The notes under the pieces are model-generated. The model searched no databases and had not been told where the DNA came from. It saw nothing but the letters and a program-made list of their open reading frames with translations. The position numbers and the translations under genes are program-made. 64,000 bases of DNA, from the NCBI GenBank assembly GCA_947584295.1, contig CANPWM010000001.1:79049-143048 (forward strand). Reading direction: 5' to 3'. The stretch is from an uncultured Oscillospiraceae bacterium (GTDB lineage Bacteria; Bacillota; Clostridia; Oscillospirales; Oscillospiraceae). Shown here in pieces: positions 34,874 to 43,448 of this stretch. Position 1 is the stretch's first letter. Each line of letters opens with the position of its first letter.

Positions 34874-35078
34874 GGGAGAAGTCCTCCCCGGAATATTTTT
34901 CGCTGTTGAGCGGGGCCGGGGCGGGCGGCTCACGCTTCAGGGGGTCGTAGCGGAAGCTCCTGCACTGGCCGACGGCGGAGACCACGCCCTTTTTGTAGCA
35001 GACGGTCTCGGTGTCGCTGATATTTGTACCCCTGGCGCAGTAGGCGCAGCAGGGTTCGATGTGGCGGCGAAAGAGCAT
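34866..35078 (-). CDS. Small Cys-rich protein, 70 residues
   Basis: Begins MLFRRHIEPCCAYCARGT and has further Cys in ETVCYKKG and GQCRSFRYDPLKREPP. The pattern CCxxC...C...C suggests a small metal-binding fold. It is not a family I can name. It overlaps the birA TTG start by eight bases, indicating translational coupling. Confidence 0.7.
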   Translation of the reverse strand: MLFRRHIEPCCAYCARGTNISDTETVCYKKGVVSAVGQCRSFRYDPLKREPPAPAPLNSEKYSGEDFSLD

Positions 35079-35108
35079 TTGCCCACCCTCCCTTGCTTTT
35101 TTCCTCCA

Positions 35109-36287
35109 TTATACACTATCGTGTTTCTTTTTTCCACTGATTTTTAAAGAAACAGCGGAAACCGCCAGAAATACCGCCAGCACCCCGGCGGAGAGCAGGG
35201 CGGAACCCCGGAGGGCGGAGGCGAAATCCAGCTCCGCCAGCTCCCCCACCTGGACGGCCAGGAACGCCCCCAGGGGGGTGTTGGCGGAGAGCAGGGAGGC
35301 GGCCATGCCCGCAAGACAGGCGGAGAGCAGCCCGTGGAGGAGCTTTCCCGCCAGGTAGGTGCGGGCGGAGAGGCCCGCCTCGGTCAAAAAAGACAGCACC
35401 TGGCAGTGGACGGACAGCCCCGCCCAGCCCAGCATAAAGGCCGCCATGGCGATGGACGCGCCCAGGGAGCCGGACACCTCCCGGAGACTCCACACGCCGC
35501 TGGTCAGCTCCAGAAGCCCGGAGATCAGCAGCGGCCCCCAGTCCCCGTTGAGGCCCACGGCCCCCAATACCGCCTCCAGCGCCCGGGACACCGCGCCCAT
35601 GAAGCCGGAGAGGAACAGAAGCTTCAAAAGCACCGTGAAGAAGATGACGAAGCCGCAGATGCCAAGGCAGGACTGGAAGGAGGAGCTGACGGCCCGGACG
35701 AAGGCCGCCGGGAAGGACGCGCGGGGGGACTGGCCCCGCTCGGGCCTTGTGATCCCGCCCTTCCCGCCGTGGCCCCGGAAGAGGAGGCCCACCAGCAGGG
35801 AGGCGGCGAGGTGGGTCAGATACAGAAGCAGGCCCACGGCGGAGCTGGAGAAGATGCCCGCCCCCACCACGCCGAAGATAAAGGCGGGGCCGGAGTTGTT
35901 GCAGAAGGCCAGCATACGCTCCGCCTCCAGACGGGAGCATTTTTTGGCTTTATACAGCTCGATGACCGTCCTGGCCCCCACCGGGTAGCCGCCGATGAAG
36001 CCCAGGATCAGCGCCGGGGCGCACCCGCCGCCCACGTGGAAAAGCGGCTCCATCAGCGGGGAAGCCAGCCTGCCCAGGCGGTCGGCCAGCCCCAGCTCCA
36101 CGGTGAGGGAGGAGAGGACGAAGAAGGGAAAGAGGGAGGGGATCAGCACGTTGAAGCACAGCTCCACCCCGCTTTTCGCCGCCTCCACCATCTGGGCCGG
36201 GAGGGCGATCAGCCCCGCCGTGACCCCCAGAAGCCCCAGGATCGTGAGTATATCGCCTATCTTGCCCCGCAGTGATAAGATCTTCAT
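35109..36287 (-). CDS. ylbJ: YlbJ-like sporulation integral membrane protein
   Basis: A 392-residue polytopic membrane protein of the nucleoside-recognition (Gate) superfamily. Two gate repeats are visible: CFNVLIPSLFPFFVLSSL with GFIGGYPVGARTV and CNNSGPAFIFG in the N-half, and LLISGLLELTSGV with MLGWAGLSVHCQ in the C-half. In Bacillus ylbJ is a mother-cell gene needed for heat-resistant spores. Identification rests on overall pattern and nearby sporulation genes. It diverges from yqfC. Confidence 0.83.
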   Translation of the reverse strand: MKILSLRGKIGDILTILGLLGVTAGLIALPAQMVEAAKSGVELCFNVLIPSLFPFFVLSSLTVELGLADRLGRLASPLMEPLFHVGGGCAPALILGFIGGYPVGARTVIELYKAKKCSRLEAERMLAFCNNSGPAFIFGVVGAGIFSSSAVGLLLYLTHLAASLLVGLLFRGHGGKGGITRPERGQSPRASFPAAFVRAVSSSFQSCLGICGFVIFFTVLLKLLFLSGFMGAVSRALEAVLGAVGLNGDWGPLLISGLLELTSGVWSLREVSGSLGASIAMAAFMLGWAGLSVHCQVLSFLTEAGLSARTYLAGKLLHGLLSACLAGMAASLLSANTPLGAFLAVQVGELAELDFASALRGSALLSAGVLAVFLAVSAVSLKISGKKKHDSV

Positions 36288-36394
36288 AGCTTTACCCCCA
36301 TTTTCTAATTTGCTAAAGGGTATGTTGCCGATGGCCTAAAATTGACAGGGGAAACATATGTTGTAGGGATAGTCAAGCTGTGGAGGCGGAAGGT

Positions 36395-36676
36395 ATGCGA
36401 AAAGACAGGGGCGGGAAGGCCCTTTTGAAAGTGTCGGAGATCTTCGACCTGCCGGGGGAGGCGGGCCTGGGCGTGCCGCGGGTGACGGTGACGGGGGCGC
36501 ACCACGTACATATTGAGAACCACCGGGGCCTGCTGGAGTACGGCCCGGAGACCATCGTCGCCAGCTGTCCGGGGCTTTTGGTGAAGATCCGGGGCGCGGC
36601 GCTGGAGATCGCCGCCATGAGCGACCTGGAGCTGGTGGTCACGGGCAGAGTCTCCGGCGTGGAGTTCGTTTCGTAG
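36395..36676 (+). CDS. yqfC: Sporulation protein YqfC
   Basis: A 93-residue protein of the YabP/YqfC family (SEIFDLPGEAGLGVPRVTVT, HHVHIENHRGLLEYG, IRGAALEIAAMSDLELVVTG). YqfC is made under sigma-E in the mother cell. The ATG at 36395 has GGAGG at good spacing; an in-frame GTG 15 bases earlier would include it. The 107-base gap to the divergent ylbJ gene has TTGACA at 36342 and a CATATGTT box near 36356 that resembles a sigma-E -10, but I could not fix a convincing pair. It is followed directly by yqfD. Confidence 0.88.
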   Translation: MRKDRGGKALLKVSEIFDLPGEAGLGVPRVTVTGAHHVHIENHRGLLEYGPETIVASCPGLLVKIRGAALEIAAMSDLELVVTGRVSGVEFVS

Positions 36677-36686
36677 GGGGCGGCGT

Positions 36687-37901
36687 ATGGGGAGCATCAT
36701 GAACGCCCTCCGGGGCTGGGCGCGGGTGGAGCTGGCCTGCCGGTACTCCGAGCGGGCCGTCAACATCTGCGCCAGGAACCATGTGGAATTCTGGGATTTG
36801 AAGCGCACGCCGGAGGGGGCGGCGCAGATGAGCGTCAGCCTGCCGGGCTATGTGAAGCTGCGGCAGGTGGCCCGGGAGACCGGGGCCTTTACCGTGAAGA
36901 TCGTCCGGCGCAGCGGCGCGCCCTTCTTCCTCTGGCGGCTGCGCCGGAGGTACGTCCTGCTGGCGGGCCTTTTGCTGTGCGTCCTTCTGACGGGGCTTTC
37001 CTCGGTGTTCATCTGGCAGATCGACGTGACGGGCAATCAGGACGTACCCTCCTCCAAAATTTTGGCCGCCCTGAAGGGGGAGGGCGTGGATATCGGCAAG
37101 TGCGTCCTGAACATCACGGAACAGCGGGTGGCCGACAGGATCCTTTTGCAGATCCCGGAGCTGAGCTTCATCACCCTCAACAACCACGGCAGCCGCCTGG
37201 AGGTGATCGTCCGGGAGAAGCGGCCCGTGCCGGAGCTGTACGACCCGGATATCCCCACGGCGGTTTTTGCCCGGAAGGCGGGTATAATAACCGAGACGAC
37301 GGTTTTGGAGGGGTGGAGGACGGCGGAACCCGGCGATACGGTGGACGTGGGGGACCGGCTCATCGCCTCCTGGGTACCCCTGGGGGCGGGGAGGCTGACC
37401 CACGCCAGCGGGAGCGTCTGGGCCAGGACGTGGTATGAGATGTCCATGGAAATGCCCCTGAAGGTAAGCCGAAAGACGTATACCGGGGAGCGGAGCAAAA
37501 GATTATTCCTGCTTTTTGGCGGAAAAAGAATAAATCTTTATTTTTTGGGTGGAAATCCGTATGCCGGTTGTGATAAAATAACCGTGTATAAAAAGCTGAC
37601 CCTTCCCGGCGGGACTGTCCTGCCCCTTACCGTGGCGCGGGACACCTTTGAGGAGTATACCCTGCGGACGGAGGAAGTAAGCCCGGAGGAGGCGGAGCGG
37701 GTGCTGTCCGCGCGGCTGACGGGGCTTTTGGAGGAGCAGATCGGCCAGGGCTGGGTCGTCTCCCGGGATTTTGAGACCAGGGCGGAGGACGGGCTTGTTA
37801 CCGTCACCCTCCGGGCGGAGTGCGTGGAGGAGATCGGCCTGGAGCGGGCGCTGACGCCGGAGGAGATCGCCGCCGAGAAGGCCGGACAGCCCCAGCCGTA
37901 G
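36687..37901 (+). CDS. yqfD: Sporulation protein YqfD
   Basis: A 404-residue membrane protein required for late sporulation. Near the N-terminus is LACRYSERAVNICARNHVEF. One transmembrane helix lies at about residues 90-112 (YVLLAGLLLCVLLTGLSSVF), followed by a long extracytoplasmic domain with WQIDVTGNQDVPSSKI, a FtsQ/POTRA-like start, and VREKRPVPELYDP. Length is normal. It lies 10 bases after yqfC, the standard arrangement. Confidence 0.92.
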   Translation: MGSIMNALRGWARVELACRYSERAVNICARNHVEFWDLKRTPEGAAQMSVSLPGYVKLRQVARETGAFTVKIVRRSGAPFFLWRLRRRYVLLAGLLLCVLLTGLSSVFIWQIDVTGNQDVPSSKILAALKGEGVDIGKCVLNITEQRVADRILLQIPELSFITLNNHGSRLEVIVREKRPVPELYDPDIPTAVFARKAGIITETTVLEGWRTAEPGDTVDVGDRLIASWVPLGAGRLTHASGSVWARTWYEMSMEMPLKVSRKTYTGERSKRLFLLFGGKRINLYFLGGNPYAGCDKITVYKKLTLPGGTVLPLTVARDTFEEYTLRTEEVSPEEAERVLSARLTGLLEEQIGQGWVVSRDFETRAEDGLVTVTLRAECVEEIGLERALTPEEIAAEKAGQPQP

Positions 37902-37958
37902 TGGCCGCCCAAAAAGGCGGCCCGCCTGACGGGATCCACACTAAAGAGAGGTAGAGCT

Positions 37959-38954
37959 ATGACAGAGCAGACCATGAACATCGACCGCATGGAGAACGTC
38001 ATCAACGTCTTTGGCTCCTTTGACGAGAACCTCCGGCTCATCGAGGCGGAGCTGAACGTCCGGGTCACGGACAGGGAGTCGGAGCTGAAGATCTCAGGCG
38101 AGGCGGAGAACGTGCTGTACGCCCAGAGGGCCATCGAGGGGCTGATGCGCCTGGCGGCCAAGGGGGAGAACATCGACGAGCAGAACGTCCGCTATGTGCT
38201 GGGCCTGGTGCGGGCGGGGCAGGACGACAAGATCGGGGAGCTTTCCCGGGACGTTATCTGCGTCACCGCCAAGGGCAAGCCCATCAAGGCCAAGACCCTG
38301 GGGCAGAAAAAATATGTGGACGCCATCATGAAAAATACCGTCACCCTGGGCATCGGCCCCGCCGGTACCGGCAAGACGTATCTGGCGGTGGCCGCCGCCG
38401 TGGCGGCCTTCCGGGCCAAGACGGTGAACCGCATCATTCTGACCCGCCCCGCCGTGGAGGCGGGGGAGCGGCTGGGCTTTTTGCCGGGGGATCTGCAATC
38501 CAAGGTGGATCCGTATTTAAGGCCCCTCTACGACGCCCTTTTCGATATGCTGGGGGCGGAGACATACCAGAAATATCTGGAGCGGGGGGACATCGAGGTG
38601 GCGCCCCTGGCCTATATGCGCGGGCGCACCCTGGACGACAGCTTCATCATTTTGGACGAGGCCCAGAACACCTCCCGGGAGCAGATGAAGATGTTCCTGA
38701 CGCGCCTGGGCTTCGGCTCCAAGATCGTCATCACCGGCGACGAGACGCAGATCGACCTGCCGGCGGACAAGGTGTCGGGACTGCGGGAGGCGGTGCGCGT
38801 CTTGGACGGGGTGGAGGACATCGCCATCATGCGCCTGTCCGCCGCCGACGTGGTGCGGCACGTGCTGGTCCAGCGCATCGTGGAGGCCTATGACCGCTAC
38901 GAGCGGTCCCGCCAGGGCGGGAACAACCCAAATAAACCGCCCAAAAGGAGATAA
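37959..38954 (+). CDS. phoH: PhoH family ATPase
   Basis: A 331-residue protein: an N-terminal KH-like domain of about 100 residues, then a P-loop domain with Walker A GPAGTGKTYLAV near residue 130, LTRPAVEAGERLGFLPGD and Walker B FIILDEAQNTS. PhoH proteins are RNA-linked ATPases, usually beside ybeY in Firmicutes. Here two other genes (a hypothetical and an M32 peptidase) separate phoH from ybeY. Confidence 0.93.
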   Translation: MTEQTMNIDRMENVINVFGSFDENLRLIEAELNVRVTDRESELKISGEAENVLYAQRAIEGLMRLAAKGENIDEQNVRYVLGLVRAGQDDKIGELSRDVICVTAKGKPIKAKTLGQKKYVDAIMKNTVTLGIGPAGTGKTYLAVAAAVAAFRAKTVNRIILTRPAVEAGERLGFLPGDLQSKVDPYLRPLYDALFDMLGAETYQKYLERGDIEVAPLAYMRGRTLDDSFIILDEAQNTSREQMKMFLTRLGFGSKIVITGDETQIDLPADKVSGLREAVRVLDGVEDIAIMRLSAADVVRHVLVQRIVEAYDRYERSRQGGNNPNKPPKRR

Positions 38955-38960
38955 ACGCCC

Positions 38961-39434
38961 ATGCTTGCACGACCTGAATACGGCTGGAGCGATTTTCAGC
39001 TTCCGGGGACGGGAGTCTATGAATTGAGCTACGTCAACGATATTGCGGTGGAGTGGTTGGATCAGACCATCAGGGGCCTTGACGCGCTGACGCCATTTTG
39101 CGTGAAGGGCTTCATGGAGCCGGATCGGGTTTTGTGCGTTGTGAGCTTCTGGAACTGCCACATCATCCAAGAGGACGACGACCGGAATCCTCTTGGCCCG
39201 GAGGATGTGAAGTACGAGCTTTCACACACGAGTATGCTTGAATTCTGCAAGGCCCTTTGCCAGGACATAAGAGAAAATTTAGATGACTGGGTCTCCTTTG
39301 TGGACTATGCCGACGTTGAGGGGCTGTTTGACTTCCAAAAAAGAAAAGAAATAATTGAAACGCGGCTTTTACGACTTGAAGGGCTCATCACAAGCCGTGA
39401 AAAGTGCTTTGATGGAAACGGGTTCTTTAGCTGA
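38961..39434 (+). CDS. Hypothetical protein, 157 residues, lower GC
   Basis: Not recognised. It is acidic and soluble, with an Imm-like impression: SYVNDIAVEWLDQTIRGL, VLCVVSFWNCHIIQEDDDRN, LCQDIRENLDDWVSFVDYAD. By eye its base composition is clearly lower in GC than its neighbours, most strongly in the last 150 bases, which suggests recent acquisition. It starts 7 bases after the phoH stop behind AAAAGGAG, interrupting the usual phoH-ybeY neighbourhood. No toxin or partner gene is visible beside it. Confidence 0.65.
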   Translation: MLARPEYGWSDFQLPGTGVYELSYVNDIAVEWLDQTIRGLDALTPFCVKGFMEPDRVLCVVSFWNCHIIQEDDDRNPLGPEDVKYELSHTSMLEFCKALCQDIRENLDDWVSFVDYADVEGLFDFQKRKEIIETRLLRLEGLITSREKCFDGNGFFS

Positions 39435-39474
39435 CAGAAAGGGCACGAAAGAATATTTCAAAAGGAGTTTTCTC

Positions 39475-40971
39475 ATGACAACAAAAGAAGCCATCAACCG
39501 GCTCAATGAGCTGGAAACACAGGAATTCGCCTACGGCCACGCCATGGGGATCCTCAGCTACGACGACGAGACGGTGGCCCCCAGGGGCTCCCGGATCCCC
39601 CGGGGAAAGACCATGGGGGTGCTGTCGGAGCTGAGCTATAAGCTCTCCACCGGCGACGGGGCCAGGGAGATCTTGGACGCGCTGAAGGAGCATTATGAGG
39701 AGCTCTCCCCGGAGGACAGGCGCAGGACGGATCTGCGGGAGAAGCATATGCGGGAGCTGCGGGCGATCCCCGTGGAGGAGTATGTGGCCTACTCCCAGCT
39801 TTTGAACGACGCCTCCAACGTGTGGCGGGAGGCCAAGAACAAGTCCGACTACAAGCTCTTTGAGCCGTATCTGGGGAAGATCGTCGAGACGCAAAAACGC
39901 TTTGCCGGTCTTGTGCGCCCGGAGATGGATCCCTATGACTACTGCCTGGACCAGTACGAGGAGGGGCTGACCAGAGAGAAGTGCGAGGCGTTTTTCGGGA
40001 CGCTCCGCGCCCATATCGTGCCGCTGCTGGAGAGGATCAAGGCGGCCGAACCCATCGACGACAGCTTCCTCTCCACCCCCTTCCCGGTGGAGGCCCAGCG
40101 GGAGCTTTCCAAAAAGCTCATGGCCCTGGAGGGACTGCCGGAGGACAACTGCATCCTGGGGGAAGTGGAACACCCCTTCACCACGGGCTTTTCCAAGTAC
40201 GACGTGCGTATCACCACCCACTATTACGAGAACGCCTTTTTAAGCTCCATGTACTCCGTGATCCACGAGGGGGGACACGCCCTCTACGATCTGCACTCCG
40301 ACGACAGGTTCTGCTTCACCTCCTTAGAGGGGGGCGTCTCCATGGGCGTACACGAGAGCCAGTCCCGGTTTTATGAGAACATCTTGGGCAGGAGCCGGGA
40401 GTTCGTGGGGCTTATCTACCCGGAGATCGTCCGGCTCTGTCCCGCCCTGGCCGCCCACAGCGAGGAGGAGCTTTGGCGGGCCGCCAACGTGGCAAAGCCC
40501 AGCCTTATCCGCACGGAGGCCGACGAGCTGACGTACCCCCTGCATATCATGGTGCGGTATGAGATGGAGAAGGCCATGATCGGGGGCGAGGTCAAGACCT
40601 CCGAGCTTCCGGAGATGTGGGCCGCGCTCTACAAGGAGTATCTGGGCATCGACGTGCCTGACGACAGGTCGGGCATTTTGCAGGACTCCCACTGGTCCGG
40701 CGGCGGCATCGGCTACTTCCCCTCCTACGCCCTGGGCAGCGCCTACGGGGCGCAGCTCCTGGGGAAGATGGGGGAGGAATTCGACGTCTGGGAGGCCGTC
40801 AGGACGGGGCAAATCGGCAGGATCAACGGCTGGCTGGAGGAGAGGATCTGGAAGTACGGCTCCCTCTATAAGCCGGCGGAGCTGATGGAGCGGGCCTTTG
40901 GCGGCCCCTTCGACCCCACCTGCTACACGGCGTATCTGGAGCGGAAGTTCACGGAGGTGTACGGCCTGTGA
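39475..40971 (+). CDS. M32 family metallocarboxypeptidase
   Basis: A 498-residue cytosolic carboxypeptidase (thermostable carboxypeptidase Taq family). The zinc motif is VIHEGGHALYDLH (HEXGH) with the downstream HESQSRFYEN motif and third ligand region. GIGYFPSYALGSAYGAQL and the C-terminal LMERAFGGPFDP are also characteristic. It removes C-terminal residues from peptides. AAAAGGAG decides the ATG at 39475. The stop overlaps the GTG of ybeY. Confidence 0.93.
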   Translation: MTTKEAINRLNELETQEFAYGHAMGILSYDDETVAPRGSRIPRGKTMGVLSELSYKLSTGDGAREILDALKEHYEELSPEDRRRTDLREKHMRELRAIPVEEYVAYSQLLNDASNVWREAKNKSDYKLFEPYLGKIVETQKRFAGLVRPEMDPYDYCLDQYEEGLTREKCEAFFGTLRAHIVPLLERIKAAEPIDDSFLSTPFPVEAQRELSKKLMALEGLPEDNCILGEVEHPFTTGFSKYDVRITTHYYENAFLSSMYSVIHEGGHALYDLHSDDRFCFTSLEGGVSMGVHESQSRFYENILGRSREFVGLIYPEIVRLCPALAAHSEEELWRAANVAKPSLIRTEADELTYPLHIMVRYEMEKAMIGGEVKTSELPEMWAALYKEYLGIDVPDDRSGILQDSHWSGGGIGYFPSYALGSAYGAQLLGKMGEEFDVWEAVRTGQIGRINGWLEERIWKYGSLYKPAELMERAFGGPFDPTCYTAYLERKFTEVYGL

Positions 40972-41456
40972 GTACCGTCGCCGTGACAAGGGACAGGGCG
41001 GGCCTGGGCCGCCCGGAGACGGCGGGCCTTGTGAAAAAGGCGATTTTTGCCGCCCTGGAGGCGGAGGGGATCGGAGATCCCTGCCATGTGGACGTGCTGC
41101 TCACCGACGACCGGGGGATCCACGCCATCAACTTGGAACACAGGCAGGTGGACGCGCCCACGGACGTGCTGAGCTTCCCTTTAAACGACCTGACGCCGGG
41201 GCGGTTCGACCCGGCGGGGTGCGAGAAAGATTATGACACCGGCGAGATCGCGCTGGGGGATATGGTCATTGATATCCCCCGGTGCGAACAGCAGGGGGAG
41301 GAGTACGGACACGGATTCAAGCGGGAGGTGTGCTACCTGGCCGTCCACTCCACCCTGCACCTTTTGGGCTACGACCATGTGGACGAGGGGCCGATGAAGG
41401 CCCAGATGCGCGCCCGGGAGGACGCCGTTATGGAGAAGCTGGATTTGACCCGGTAA
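40968..41456 (+). CDS. ybeY: Endoribonuclease/rRNA maturation factor YbeY
   Basis: A 162-residue metalloprotein acting in 16S rRNA 3' maturation and ribosome quality control. The zinc motif is HSTLHLLGYDHVDEG (HxxxHxxxxDH). Upstream are the conserved NLEHRQVDAPTDVLSFP and GEIALGDMVIDI. The start is GTG, sharing GTGA with the M32 stop. Its position before era is standard for Firmicutes. Confidence 0.95.
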   Translation: MSTVAVTRDRAGLGRPETAGLVKKAIFAALEAEGIGDPCHVDVLLTDDRGIHAINLEHRQVDAPTDVLSFPLNDLTPGRFDPAGCEKDYDTGEIALGDMVIDIPRCEQQGEEYGHGFKREVCYLAVHSTLHLLGYDHVDEGPMKAQMRAREDAVMEKLDLTR

Positions 41457-41494
41457 ACGGATAACATACGCTCAAAGAAAGTTGAGGATCACCT

Positions 41495-42385
41495 ATGATA
41501 AAACGTACAGCCTTAGTCACGGTGGTGGGGCGGCCCAATGTGGGCAAATCCACCCTGGTCAACGCCATGGTGGGGGAGAAGGTGTCCATTGTGACGCCCA
41601 AGCCCCAGACCACCCGCAACCGCATCTTCGGCGTGGCCGAGCGGGGGGAGACGCAGCTGGTTTTCGCGGACACCCCCGGCTTCCACCGGGCCCGCACCAA
41701 GCTGGGGGACTATATGGTTCATGTGGTGGAGGAGTCCGTGGAGGACGACGTGGACGCCATATGCCTGGTGGTGGAGCCGCGGGCCAACATTGGCCGCCAG
41801 GAGGAGGGGCTGATCGCCCGGATCAAGGCGGCGAAGGCCCCGGCGGTGCTGGTCATCAACAAGATCGACACGGTGGACAAGCCGGAGCTTCTGCCCGTTA
41901 TCGCCCTTTACGCCAAGGCCCACGACTGGGACGCGGTGGTGCCTGTCTCCGCCCGCCGGGGACAGGGGATCCGGGAGCTTTTTGACGAGCTGGAGCGGTT
42001 CGCCAAGGAGGATCAGCAGCTTTTCCCGGAGGATATGATCACCGACCAGACCACCCGGCAGATGTGCGCGGAGATCATCCGCGAAAAGCTCCTTTTGAAG
42101 CTCCAGTCCGAGGTCCCCCACGGTACGGCGGTGGAGATCACCACCTTTACCCAGCGGGAGGACGGGGTCACGGAGATCACCGCCACCATCTACTGCGAAA
42201 AAGAGAGCCACAAGGGCATCATCATCGGGAAAAACGGCGAGATGCTCAAGGCCGTGGGAGAGCTGGCCCGGCGGGACATGGAGAAGCTGCTGGAGGGGAA
42301 GGTCTATCTGAACACCTGGGTGAAGGTGAAGGAGAACTGGCGGGATTCCGGGGCCAACCTTAAGACGTTCGGGTATACGGAGTGA
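41495..42385 (+). CDS. era: GTPase Era
   Basis: A 296-residue GTPase that binds 16S rRNA and assists 30S assembly. G1 is GRPNVGKSTL, G3 DTPGFH, and G4 NKID. The KH domain has IIGKNGEMLKAVGELARRDM. Length is typical. The usual dgkA and cdd genes between ybeY and era are absent. Confidence 0.97.
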   Translation: MIKRTALVTVVGRPNVGKSTLVNAMVGEKVSIVTPKPQTTRNRIFGVAERGETQLVFADTPGFHRARTKLGDYMVHVVEESVEDDVDAICLVVEPRANIGRQEEGLIARIKAAKAPAVLVINKIDTVDKPELLPVIALYAKAHDWDAVVPVSARRGQGIRELFDELERFAKEDQQLFPEDMITDQTTRQMCAEIIREKLLLKLQSEVPHGTAVEITTFTQREDGVTEITATIYCEKESHKGIIIGKNGEMLKAVGELARRDMEKLLEGKVYLNTWVKVKENWRDSGANLKTFGYTE

Positions 42386-42400
42386 CGGAACGGTTTTAAT

Positions 42401-42462
42401 TTTGAGCTTACGGGTTTGAGCCTGCGAATCTGAGCTTATGGTTCTGAGCTTGCGGGCTTGAG
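42401..42462 (+). repeat. 14-bp tandem repeats between era and yqzL
   Basis: Four imperfect head-to-tail units, TTTGAGCTTACGGG, TTTGAGCCTGCGAA, TCTGAGCTTATGGT and TCTGAGCTTGCGGG, then a partial fifth. They start 16 bases after the era stop and do not encode a supported protein. Confidence 0.85.
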
Positions 42463-42562
42463 ATTTCGCTTTATAACGCAACAGTATAATTTTCCTCTTA
42501 TATCTCCCCGGGATAAGCAAAAAATAAAACTGCGGCGGGGGAGAGATAAGAGAGGGACGAAT

Positions 42563-42670
42563 ATGGATATTGCCGGACTTTGGCGGCTTTTCTGGGCGAC
42601 GGGGGACATACGGTTGTATCTGGCCGTCCAGATGCTGAAAAACGAGAGAGAGGAAGAACGGACGGCCTGA
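42563..42670 (+). CDS. yqzL: YqzL-like small protein, 35 residues
   Basis: A 35-residue protein whose core LWRLFWATGDIRLYLAVQML matches the YqzL family found between era and recO in Firmicutes. Function unknown. AGAGGGA lies before the ATG. Upstream in-frame codons have no family likeness. Confidence 0.8.
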   Translation: MDIAGLWRLFWATGDIRLYLAVQMLKNEREEERTA

Positions 42671-42689
42671 GGGCCGTCCGGGAGCGAAA

Positions 42690-43433
42690 ATGTATATAAC
42701 CACGCCGGGGCTTGTCCTCCGGGAGACGGAGTACAAGGAGTCCAGCCGCATCCTCACCGTGCTGACGGCCGGGAACGGGAAGATTACCGTGATGGCCCAG
42801 GGCGCCAAGCGCAAGGGGAGCAGGATAGCGGCGGCCACGCAGCTTTTGGCCCTTTCGGAGATGACGCTTTTTGAGAATAAGGATCGCTACACTCTGACGG
42901 AAGCCAGGAGCGTGGAGCAGTTCCGAGGCCTGCGGGAAGACGTTTCCAAGCTGGCCCTGGGTACATATTTCGCCGAGGCGCTGGACAGCCTTTCCGACGA
43001 GGACGCGCCGAATCCGGAGCTTTTGTCCCTAGGGCTGAACGCCCTTTACGCGTTGTCGGAGTCCCTCAATTCCGACGGGCTTATCAAGGCGGCCTTTGAG
43101 CTGAGGCTGGCCTGTCTTTCGGGCTTTGAGCCGCTGCTGACCCATTGCAGCGTCTGCGGCAAGGAGAGGCCCGACGCGCCGCTCCTGTCGCTGGAGGGAG
43201 GGACGCTTTTCTGCGCCGCCTGCCGCCCGGAGGGGGCGGGGGAGTGCCTGACCTTGAGTCCCGGGACGCTGGACGCCATGCGGCATATCGTGTATACGGA
43301 TCCCAAGCGGCTCTACGCCTTCCGCGTGGGGCCGGAGACGGAGCGGCGGCTGGGAAGGGTGTGCGAGGCGTATTTCCTCACCCAGCTGGGCCGGGGCTTC
43401 GGGTCGCTGGATTTTTATAAAACAGTCAGATAA
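42690..43433 (+). CDS. recO: DNA repair protein RecO
   Basis: A 247-residue recombination mediator that helps load RecA and anneals single strands. The OB fold has TPGLVLRETEYKESSRILTV and VMAQGAKRKGSR. The zinc site is CSVCG and, after a short loop, CAAC. The helical remainder ends QLGRGFGSLDFYKTVR. The start lies 19 bases after yqzL. Confidence 0.94.
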   Translation: MYITTPGLVLRETEYKESSRILTVLTAGNGKITVMAQGAKRKGSRIAAATQLLALSEMTLFENKDRYTLTEARSVEQFRGLREDVSKLALGTYFAEALDSLSDEDAPNPELLSLGLNALYALSESLNSDGLIKAAFELRLACLSGFEPLLTHCSVCGKERPDAPLLSLEGGTLFCAACRPEGAGECLTLSPGTLDAMRHIVYTDPKRLYAFRVGPETERRLGRVCEAYFLTQLGRGFGSLDFYKTVR

Positions 43434-43448
43434 GGACGGACTATCATC

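Noticed and set aside
36342..36370. Promoter pair for yqfC using TTGACA at 36342
   Set aside because: No acceptable -10 box lies 16-18 bases downstream, and a sporulation promoter is more likely, so no promoter was called.
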